Below are positions 10,001-20,254 of a stretch of 64,000 nt of DNA, piece by piece. The position numbers were made by a program, and so were the translations under genes. The DNA comes from Antitrichia curtipendula (lineage: Eukaryota; Streptophyta; Bryopsida; Hypnales; Leucodontaceae): positions 23,950,696 through 24,014,695 of the forward strand of contig OX579638.1 of the NCBI GenBank assembly GCA_951230915.1, written 5' to 3'. Every line of letters begins with the position of its first letter. Position 1 is the stretch's first letter. Below the pieces are notes generated by a model, which was not told where the DNA came from, searched no databases, and saw only the letters and a program-made list of their open reading frames with translations.

Positions 10001-12873
10001 CCAATTACTCCATTCATTGGAGTCCTGCATCACACGCACAGAGAAAGATCTGCTTAGTTGTATACTAAATGGAAAATAAACATTTGGCAGTACCTCAAAG
10101 GCCCAATCCGCACCAAGCAAGTACCGCCAATGAGCAAACCAGGGTGTTAAGGGCTATTAGCTGGTTAAAATTTAGCCTATGGTGTGCGGGTGCCTGCACT
10201 TGCAAAGTTAACTAATGTAAGCTTTCAAATTAGGTGCAGTGCTACTACTTGGTGGTGCGAGCAGATTTAGCACTTCAAAGCATTGGTACAGGCACAGTTA
10301 GTTTACTTGTGCAAAATCAGGGAGTGAAGTTAAATGGTGGAAACGAATGTAAAATGCTTGCAAGTTAGGGGAGTAAGCACCAATCTTCTGACTACAGAAC
10401 TTGGGCAGCACGGCCATTTTGGAATTAATTCCAGTAAGCTAAAAGCTTTAACATGATTTAGGATGAAGGTGTTCTGCACTGGTAAGGTAGCAAAACAGAA
10501 CGTGCAAAATGGATGCAAAGCAAACATTATGCAACACACCGGAGGTTTGCCATTAGTATCGACCTGATTTCATGAGAGACTGTCGCAAGGAAATTGGATT
10601 TGGCCTTGTCCGCAGCTTCGGCAGCCAACTTGGCGATCTTAAGGGCCTCATTCATCTTCTCCATGATATTCACGTCCTTCTCAATCGCTTGCATTCGCTT
10701 AAGCACCAGGTAGACGATGATGGAGAAGAAAATGACCACCACGGACATGAGCAGCGGCCATGCGATCACGGTTCGCAGCGCCAACAGCTTCAAATTATGC
10801 CTGGGAAGGCACCTCACTTCGAACTGCTGCGTGCCATACTCCCACATCACCGCCGCTTTGCTAATCTCCGAAGCCCGATGGGCGGGATCAAACAGAGCCA
10901 CGACGCAACTGGACGCCGTGGGGGAGCAATTATATGTCGGGTAGAGCCCTGATTTAGGGTCTACGATGAAGACGGCAACCACGTCCATGTCGTCCACATC
11001 GGTAAACCTGCACAATCAGAGAACAACATCACAAACTAACACGACATTCTGAAATCAGCTCCTCACACCTCAGGCCCGATATCTGCTCTTCAAGGGAGAA
11101 TCACGGTATCCAAGATTCAGAGATCTCCGCACATTTACTTTCTTTGATGCACTTCCAATAATATGCTGAGTTCAAAAACCAGAAAGCAAATTTCTTGACT
11201 CATGAGTCCTTACGAGTGATCCAGGTTACAAAGTTCCAGTTTTATAATCTAGCCATACGGTTCATAAGTTGCCTAACTGCCACATGGTTCTAAATTTGCC
11301 AAATCTACCACATGTTTCTAAATTGCGAAAGTGGAAAGGGTGCAAGCCCACAGCTACTCAAGAACGTAATGAACAAAGCAGAAAAATGAATAGGAAACAC
11401 GCACAGAAAAATGCATTGAGCAACCCCAAACGGACCTCTGGAGAACGTCTTGGAAGACATCAGTGACGTTCATGACAGTGCCGACATAGCCGCGGCAGGC
11501 CTGACGTCGCTCCTCGACGCCAGCGAAGGAGGTGTAATCCTTGCCGGGGCCATAGTACGCAAGGTAAGCGCTAATCTGCCATGACATCGGCTTGGCGACG
11601 ACAGGGGAGAGAGTGAAGAGGCCGGTGTCGCGAGCAGCATAGATGACGCTGCGGTAAAAAGGATATGCTCCCGCATCGACGAACCGATAATTCACATCGT
11701 CTGTCTGGAAAATCACGGGCGAATACTCCGTGTCGTTGTCAGTTCGGTTGATGAACCGGTGGTCCGGCGTGATGTAGAGGATACTGCTGTTCCATTTCTG
11801 TTCAAAAGCCTTGCGCTCACTTTCCAGCACGCGTTGGTTGTACACCAGGGTTCGCACCGAGGAGCGCAGGAACAGCGTTCGCCGTGTGTAGGTCAGCCAC
11901 TGGTCTTCACTCAGCGTCGGGACGCTCGCTATGAGCCCCACTATGACGAATGAAGCGTTCAGGTTGTTCTCTACTTGCGACTTCAACACCTGAGAATTGT
12001 ACATGGCCCTAATCTGTATCAGAAACTTGCACAGGGAGGATCTTTACTATCCCCTGTGCTAAACCCACAATGACCTCACAGTGCATTCGCATCATTTCCG
12101 TGAACAGAGGGGTTTGAACAAGTGAAATTCAGCCCACAGGGTATCGTATAGGTCTCTACTATAAGATTATGCAAGATTAAGGTCCATTTGCATGTGCCGC
12201 TAGGCGTGGTCGTAGCAAACCAAATCTAGTCCACAGGTGCACCTAAATTCATTTCTAACAACCTTCCTTTTGCCACTCCTCACACCAAGTGGAGATGGAA
12301 CATTACAATCACACGTACAATATGCAAGAATCTTGAATAAAAACGAAGAACTTGCATGTGTTCCTTGTCTAACGCAATGGATTCAAAATATTCTTCTGAA
12401 CAACCTCTGGTTCTCGTGCATGCAAGTGCGAAAACCATAATACAAGTATGCCGACTGAGATTCCTCTGAATTCCGGAGCCGTAATGCTCACACGGTTTGG
12501 ATTACTCCAAGGCCGCAGAAATTTGAACTGAAAAAACAAGGACAAGAAATAGAGCTCCCGATTCAAAAAAATTATAAAAAATTGACGGGACAGACAAAAG
12601 TTCTTTCTCCCTCACCTCCTTGCGGTTCTCGCACTTGAGCAAAAACTCATTCTCCATGAACTTCAGCGCGTCGCGCCACAGCAAGGCGCCCACGCCGCAC
12701 GCCAGGAGCCATCCCACCACCACGACGAGCACTCGGAACGGCCCGTAGCGAAAACAAGCGGACACTTTCCGGTGCCACTTCTTGCGGTGCCGCTTCCATC
12801 TCCACGACGCATCCAAGTCCGACGTCGCCCCTATTGAAGGCGCTCGGGTAACATCCGCGGCCTCCTCCTCCAT
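4020..12873 (-). CDS. CHASE-domain hybrid histidine kinase, cytokinin-receptor family
   Basis: Fifteen exons encode 1048 aa. In transcription order they are 12616-12873, 11436-12013, 10564-11007, 10002-10024, 9576-9663, 8788-8995, 8546-8578, 7766-8111, 7468-7580, 6800-6997, 6327-6412, 5930-6245, 5338-5502, 5018-5203 and 4020-4124. All junctions are GT-AG and in phase. Start is ATG 12873; an upstream in-frame codon is TTG. TM1 is near residues 48-66, then the extracytoplasmic CHASE region (about 87-340), TM2 near 359-381, and an H box SHEIRTPMNGVIG with phospho-acceptor His424. The N box lies around N537-N541, the G1 motif DTGNG at 658-662 and G2 GGTGIG at 687-692. A pseudoreceiver without the usual acidic pocket is followed by a true receiver with D899, D900, Asp947 in LMDIQMP, and the ITKP lysine 1014. 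The family senses cytokinin at ER or plasma membrane and phosphorelays to HPt proteins. The sensor departs from canonical AHKs in its central part, so ligand binding is inferred. Confidence 0.92.
4453..4747. mobile_element. MITE copy 1, TA-flanked, in last intron of the histidine kinase gene
   Basis: This 295-bp copy belongs to a family also found at 29519 and 53376. Ends read inward as GTGGGTACCCC and, on the other strand, GTGGGCACCCC, each bounded by TA. It is the most diverged copy and contains a local duplication of the GGCAAGTGAAAGG segment near 4540-4566. It lies in the intron between the last two coding exons. There is no coding capacity, so movement would need a transposase in trans. 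Confidence 0.75.
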
Positions 12874-12939
12874 CCTCAACAATCACCTGAGCTTCCCCAT
12901 GCCGAAATCTCCACCGCGCTTCCGCATCTTCAAGCTTCG

Positions 12940-13065
12940 TGAAACCCCGACCAAACTTTGTGGAATCTGGACCAAAATTCGTGAAATCTGGACCAAAATT
13001 CGCAAAATTTCGAGCAAACCTCGGGAATCTCCAACAAGCTTCGTGAAATTCAGCTCAATCGTGGT
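12940..13065. repeat. Imperfect 21-bp tandem repeat upstream of the histidine kinase start
   Basis: A unit like GAAATCTGGACCAAAATTCG recurs with drift from about 12940 to 13065, the clearest two copies being at 12961-13002. It lies 70-190 bp upstream of the kinase ATG, probably in its 5' UTR or promoter. Confidence 0.55.
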
Positions 13066-14140
13066 ATGAGAGGTGCCTGAGCTGCCTCATTTTTCGTGCC
13101 AGCGCCGACATTTCAGAAAGAGTGGAGGGACGAACTTGGTGTAGCGAGTCTGGTGCCCGCGCAAAGTACTCCAAATGGTCAACCGGGTTCATGGATGATT
13201 CTGTTCGTTTTCCTGATGCGAAGCTGGGGTGGTGGATGGATTATAGGGATGATTTTCGTCGATTTCAGGTAATGATGGGGACGTACGCTTTTAGTGGCTA
13301 GTTCGATGTGGCTAGAGTTTGTTCAGGGTGGTTGTGCACATGTGTACTAGGTGGCGCTTTAGGAGAGGTTCTTAACTTTTTCGGAGGCACCTTTTTGGAG
13401 TGGTTTGTATGTTGGAGTAAATGTAATAACTCTTTCCAATCCCTTCTAACTGAAAAAAAATCGTTTACTTGCATGGAATTAGAATTTGAAAATGTTACTA
13501 TTGAAAGTGCAGTAAAGTTTTAAAAAACACGTGAAATCTAGACTTGGACAAAAGAAGATTAATATAAATTCCCAAATATTGCCATTGCATAATAAAGAAA
13601 AATAGTGTCAATTTCAAAATAGTTTTGTTGACGTAGCAAATTGTACAAGTTTGTTGAAGGAACAACAAATTTCAGAAGTGGACACTATGATTTCTCTTTA
13701 CTTTGCAATAAAAGAGTTCAAGGATGTTGTGGTTGTCCAGTGTCTAAATATTGAATATTGGTGTTTGTTTGATTTGATTTTCTAATCTTAAAAGCATTTC
13801 ATGTCCAGACTTGGTCAAACTTCATTAGATTTCCGTATTACAACATACGTTTCAAAAATTTGATATTTTTCACGTGGAATAATATATTTCTATTTTTTAT
13901 TATTATTTAAAATATCAAATTAAAATTTATATTCATTTTTAAATTAAAAAAATTGTAAAAATTATAAAAATTACAAAAATGCTTTGATTAATATAAAATT
14001 ATAAAGACAAATGGAAATAATAGTTACAAGCATCATGGTGTAATTGATGTATTTTTTGAACTCACACCAAGAGAAATTCAATAGAAAAAGTTCAAAAATG
14101 ATGTCTTTTGAGCTTTCAAGATGATATCTTCAAAAAATAA

Positions 14141-14534
14141 ACAAATAACTCCAAATCAGCACTTGTATGTTTAAATTTCAACAATTAAAATCATGAAAAC
14201 ACTTTACTCTTTCCATTGGGACCATTTTCAAAGCTTGCTACATACAATTTTTTAGATCTCAAATCAAGTGAAATTGGCAAACTTTGCTCAAAGTCTCAAA
14301 ATGAAATAAAATTGGCAAGCTTTACTCTTCACTAGTGGTACATGCATGCATTTGAGGACCTCTCAAAAATAAAATATTTACCTTTTTCAATGGAAAATGA
14401 AAGTTTTCAATTGCTAACCTTCAAAACTGCTTGTAAAATGTTTTAAACAATCAAAAGAATTTAACTACCTACACCAAATGAGCTTGAAATTTTAAATCGA
14501 CCATATATGCTCGATTGGGTAGTTAGAGGTTAAG
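14141..14534. repeat. Dispersed repeat A, copy 1
   Basis: This resembles 29122-29520 along most of its length. It begins AAATAACTCCAAATCA and passes through CTTTCCATTGGGA and TGAGCTTGAAA to the TTAG(A)GGTTAAG end. It is non-coding and has no terminal repeats that I can see. Confidence 0.65.
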
Positions 14535-15280
14535 TTTAAAACATTTAAAAATAAGAACTACAATGTGAAAATTCAAGTTTTGACTTTCACAATGCCCCTA
14601 GGGCTTACAATGTCCTTTAACCTTTAAAAAACCCTTGGGGTCTCTCTATACAACTCGTATTTAGTTTTATAATTTTTAAATTATATTTTAATATATGAAT
14701 TGTGATACATTGTTATTTATATATTATTATAGTCACTAATTTACTTTGTACTTGAACAATATTTGGTCAATGTTTTTCAAATATCACCGAATTCGTAATA
14801 TACTACATGGTCACAGAGGGCTTTCAAGCGCTTCAAGGATTAAATGTTAATTAATAGGCTTCCAACGACAATACTTTCAAATTCAAATCCTATATCAAGA
14901 ACCTAATTTTTATTTCAATTTTGAAGTTTTAAAAATAATTGCACATAAATTTATCAAATTAATGATTTAATATAATTCTTATTTTATAAATTTTTTTATT
15001 GAGGATTGCAATACAATTAAAATTCCAAAATAATATTTATTTTGTAGACATCATATGAATATACTATGAATTTTATAAGAGTCAAAGGTTGAGATATGTA
15101 CTCAATATAGACCATGAAGTTGGTTCAAACCTAGAGAATATGAATGGCATTAGATGTGTTTTGAAGGGGTCTGGAGGGCCATTCCAGACTTGTTCTAAAT
15201 GTTGTTTCCCCCAATAGTTAAAGAACGATTGTTGTAAGAATTTTGAAAAAATAAAAATAAAAAATAGAATTAAAATTAAA

Positions 15281-15288
<8 letters not shown>

Positions 15289-15354
<66 letters not shown>
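15289..15354. repeat. (AT)33 microsatellite
   Basis: This is an uninterrupted AT dinucleotide run of 66 bp preceded by an A-rich stretch. Confidence 0.97.
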
Positions 15355-15357
<3 letters not shown>

Positions 15358-17059
15358 TGTATTTAAAATTTAAAAACACAAAAGAAAGTTGAAAAAAAAT
15401 GAAATTTTTTTATGAAAAAAAAATGAAAAAAATGATGTGGCAGCCAGCTATTGCGGCACAGTTTTCAAAGTTGGGGAATCCAAGGGAACTTAGAAGAACA
15501 CGCAGCCCTCCACAGGAGTTGAAAAACATCTAATGGGCCTTCCATCCAACCTCAGATATAAATCGGGCCTTAAATAATAAACATTTTAGATAAAAATTTG
15601 TAGTTTTTTAGGTTTGCAATCCAAGTCACAATTGGATGTATTTACTTTTTAAATATTCAATCTTATGCTATATTTAAACTTATAATACAAATGGCTCTAA
15701 ACTTTAAGAAATAGGCTAAAAGATAATTTTATAACTAGAATGAATGTATTTTTTTCTTTGTGAGGGAAAAAGAGGACACTTACAAAAAAAATGTAAACTA
15801 CAAGCAAACAAAATGAGGATACCAATATTTTTTAAAGATAAACTTATAAAATACTTATCATATTAAAATGTTCAATACAATTTATAATCTAGTATTACAA
15901 AATAAAGAAGTTGAACTATGCATATGCTACACTTATCAAAATTATTTATTTGTAATTTCCAAAATAACATTGATTAGCCTATTAAATGATATTACCATTC
16001 TTTTTTAGAATAGACTTAGAAGAGGAAAATACATTTCTATATGGTATTGGAAATATTAAAATATCCCATTGGATTTAAAGATGTTTCTTCATGTGATATA
16101 TAGCATAACAATATAATTTGAATGAGCAAATGTTTTCAAGGAAAGTGAAGAGGGGGAATGATCAAGCTCTTTGAAAACTTGTTTCAAGAATAGAAAGTTA
16201 GAAAGGTATGAGTTGGGAAGAATTGATTAGGTCGGAGAAAAAAATAGCATCAAGTAAAGTATGAGTTGCACTTCTATAGATCTATAAGATAAACTTCAAT
16301 TGGGTACAATTTTGCTTGATTTAACTTGTATTGAGAAGCTAGTTATTCTATCAATCTTGCCATTTTACAACTAACAACTAAGGGTAAAATTGATTATAGT
16401 GTCCTTATATGATTTTGTAAGTAGTAAATCCATTACACTAAATATGAAATCAGGTTTTTTCTCACTAATTTTTTGACATTTGAGACTTTATAAATATTTA
16501 TTGTTATCGTGCAAGAATGCACTACTTTTGAATTAGATATTGTTGTAATTGGGATTCATGAACCTCCATGTGTACAGTTAAATGGAAATATCTATAAAAA
16601 TGTTTTGTTGATTTTCCTTGGATAACTTGTAAAGTAACTTTCTTCAGAGAAAACAACCCAATTCCACTATTTAGTGTAGATAGTTGACAGATTTAGATGA
16701 ACAAAGTGTAGATTTTTTTAATTTTCAAGAATACATTTGTTTTCTTTCAAAACTTTAATGACTTTCAGAAAATATATAAATCTCTATCATAACCACAAAC
16801 TTGTATCTCTTGCAAATTAGCTCATTGGAAAGCTATAACACTTTGCCACTTTTTCTTATTGTTTCTAGAAAATATTTAAAAAATTGTGTTTGGAGGAGTC
16901 TTTCAGGGGTTTTCAAATTCCTTTCAAACAGTCAATGTAAGTAGACAAGAACATAGCTAACAAAAATAATTTGTATTTATTACATTAGAAAAAATCGCAG
17001 GCCTAAGTAGGGCTACTCCAAAAATACCAAACCAATCTATTAATCGAAAACAGGCAGCT

Positions 17060-17290
17060 TTGAAAATCAATCTAGTTTTTATCTCTAAAAATCTTTTTGA
17101 AGTTTAGAGTCTCCAATCTCCAATAAAAATTTATGGACAAAATTCTAAAAGGAGTTGGAATGTAAAAAAAAAAATTCTCTTTCAATCCCTTCTGGATTTT
17201 TGTCCATAACTTTTTTGTGGAGGCTCTGAACCTCAAATATATTTTTGAAGATGAAAACTATATTGATTCTCCAACTTTTTTTAGTTCAAA
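17060..17290. repeat. Foldback (inverted) repeat related to the hairpin at 55.8 kb
   Basis: The left arm (about 17062-17160) and right arm (about 17190-17285) are imperfect inverted copies, sharing for example TTATGGACAAAA on one strand and its complement on the other. The sequence of both arms resembles the centre of the long inverted repeat at 55780-56010. I see no coding capacity. Confidence 0.6.
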
Positions 17291-18109
17291 AGATTTTGAA
17301 AAATATTATTCTACTATACCTAAATGCAGTCTGAAATTTGACTTTGAACACAAGTTTTGCATTTGACAATGAGTGATCTCTCTTCAAAATATCCCATACC
17401 CTTTGAGGATTTACCATGGACAACTGATTTCTTTATAAAACAACCACTTCATCCTTCATTATCATCAATTGTCAATGAATTATGACTATCACATTTGCAT
17501 TAAAAATATTATTGATGGTAGATGTCGTTGGATTAATTTTGACATTTGTTTCTTTTTCTAAAATTTGGTTAGAGTTCAAAGTAAGCAATAATCAAGATTA
17601 ACGTGCATTACAATACTTGAATTTTGATTATTTAATATCTTTTACTCGGATTTTGAACCATTGGCAGTCATCCAACGTTGTAGCAAAAGGTGAGCGACTA
17701 TAAAGGAAAAAGCAATCCTTAAGCAAATTTAAATGTTATCCTAGGGTCCTTTCAATTGCTTTAGAGTGGCCTTCCAGAGGCTTGAGATTTTCTATAATGA
17801 TCAACAAGCATTTTGGCTTGCAAATATCATTTTCGGTTGCTAAAGTACTTGAATAATAAAAGGAAAATCAACTACTAAAATACAACTACTATCCACAAAA
17901 CTCTGAAACAATTATAATAAAGAATAGTCTCATATTGAGAGAGATGAAGATGAAAAGGGCACCAAAGTAAAGTAAATGATAGATATAAAAATAAATAGAA
18001 TCTTATTGAGAAGAAATCAAAATTTCTACTTTCTTTTAATCAAGTTTTCTAACCCTCAATAAAATCAATCCTCACACTCTAAGAAATAGTGAGAGAAATA
18101 CACAAGGAT

Positions 18110-19375
18110 TTGAAGCATTCAACAAGAAGTGCCTTCATGAAAATATTTGCAACTATATTTTGAAAAAAATCCGTAAGAATTTTAATTTTATTAAGATGAA
18201 CTTGTTCACAACTCCAATAGTATTGCACATCAATATGTTTATTCTTATGATGATTATTAGGATTTGATGCTAATTAAATAGTTCAGTAAAGATCAAAGAA
18301 TATAATTATAAAAGAAAGCTGATGAAGTCCAATATTGTTGAGCAGCTTGCACATCCAAACAACCTTGATAGCATTCTTAGTTGAAAATGGTGACATATTT
18401 TGCTTCTATTGTAGAAGTAATAGTCCAAGCCTAATGATGAGAACCCCATGCTATTGGGTCACTGCTAAAGAAAAAAACATATTAACTAGATTAAGATTTT
18501 CAATCGTCAAGGGCTTTAGCGTATTTGGCATTAGTTTAAGCTAATAAAATATTATTAGAATGAGATCTTATACAAGTGATACCATGCAAAGGAGTATCCT
18601 TGAATTACTTCAAAACTTTTCAAGATACATTACAATGTTGTTGACAAAGATAAGACTAATAATGTACCATAATGCTGATTGTGAAAGAAATTTCAAAGCA
18701 AGTACAATTGCTTGTAAAATTGATGCTGCCATGAACTTCCTTGTAAAAGAAATTAGGATCCAAATTATCAACATCAAGCCCAGATGATGAACTCAAATGA
18801 GTTGTAGGATCAACTTGAATGATAGAAGAAGTAGCATCGAGGATACCATATTTGAGAAGTGTCTTGTGGTTATAAGATGCTTGATGGATCAATAAAATCT
18901 TCATGGCTTAACCTTGGATGACTGAAGACTAATATAAATAAATGTTTGATTGGTCTTGATTTCAAAAATACCTTGCATACTAGTGAGTATACTATTAATA
19001 TGGGCAAAGAATGTAGAGCATAGAAGACCATAGTCTACAAATTAAAAATAATAGCTATAAAGGTAGAAGTTGAGGATAAGAAGTATATGCATTCATCAAC
19101 ATTAGAAGCAAGAAGATTGTTGAGTTTAAGAACTTGTTGAAACTTTGGTTTCAAATTCAGGAAGCTTGACAAAGGCTATATGAATTGCATTGTAAACAAC
19201 ATACAAATGTTATATATTTAGAATCCTCAAAATCTTTTGGGTGAAACATGTAGATCTCTTCTAGGAGCTCTCCATATAAGTAGTTTTTATTTATTTTAAA
19301 TGGAACAACATCTAAGTGTAGAATAGTAATTATGGAAAGGGCCCATGAAAATACAAATGCTATTATAACAAACAA
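18110..19375 (-). mobile_element. Decayed Ty1/Copia retrotransposon relic (RT to RNase H)
   Basis: On the minus strand, frame-broken segments follow Copia pol order. A reverse-transcriptase piece (ELLEEIYMFHPKDFED) lies near 19240-19290. A piece like TPLHGITCIRS lies near 18550-18610. An RNase H piece like TTSTIEAKYVTIFN lies near 18380-18440, and the RNase H end KHIDVQYYWSCEQVHLNKIK lies near 18170-18250. Many stops and frameshifts interrupt it. No LTR or integrase was seen, so it is an old truncated copy. Confidence 0.7.
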
Positions 19376-20254
19376 TTGGGTTAAAAATATTATAAAAAAA
19401 CCCCTTTGGCAACTAATATGTTCTTAGTTCATCCTTCAAATGTTAAATTTTCCCTTTTTGTTTGAATGAACTTTCAACCATAAAGAAATTATTTTTCTTT
19501 ACAAAGGTACCATACTTGGTGGTCAAGGTTGCCAAATGATTATCAAAGAAAAAAAATTTGATATGAAAAAAAAGCTGTTCATTCTATTTTTAAGCTCTTT
19601 TCAAATTATACTTTCTAACTTTGACTAATTTTTGACCTAACCATTAAATAGGATAATGTTTTAAACTCCTATTATGCCTTAGGTGATCATCCCAAAATTA
19701 CCAAAGTAAGAGATGAATAGGTGTATTTTTTGTTTCTAAAGAAATCAATCATCGGATACTTTTAGTCCTCTACGACATTTCCAGGTCAATCTTCCAAAAT
19801 TATTCCATAATCTATGTCCCACCTTTGCATTTCTTCACCTTGGTGTGAATGTACCTACCCTCAAGTTCGAAAATGTTCTCCCTTTATGATTTCTTCCTAA
19901 CGTACTTTTGCAGAAAGCTTCTCACCGAAATAGTTCTCTACTGTCACCGTCGAACTGCTGTCTTGAGGAAGCCTGGAGCTTCTTCTTCGGAGAAGCTCCC
20001 TTAACTTAGCGCATCCACCTACCACCGGATCGCCACGCCCACGCCTCCGCCATTCGAGATTCCTGTTGCAGATCCAACTCGCAGCCATTTCGGATGTGAC
20101 TGAGTTTTAAGTTTCAGCTTTTGAGGTTTAACTATCGAATCCGAACAGGGATTAGGGTTTGGTGCTCCTGACAAGGTAGAAGAAAATCGAATATGAAGCC
20201 CGAGGACGCTTCGTAGATCGAACCTGCAGGTCGAGATCCGGATCAGCACACACG
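19376..20254. promoter_or_regulatory. Upstream region of the SCYL gene
   Basis: The left part is AT-rich and similar to the repeat desert. From about 19880 the composition becomes more balanced, as expected for a promoter and 5' UTR. I see no coding region. Confidence 0.4.

Larger units (their letters stand above)
13070..16980. other. AT-rich gene-free DNA
   Basis: I see no coding region. The DNA is strongly AT-rich with many A and T runs. It includes one member of a dispersed repeat pair (14141-14534) and an AT microsatellite (15289-15354), which are listed separately. A short ORF at 13308-13523 has no recognisable features. Confidence 0.6.

Noticed and set aside
12874..12882. Kinase start three codons upstream (LRM...)
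   Set aside because: The upstream codon is TTG; the first ATG is at 12873.
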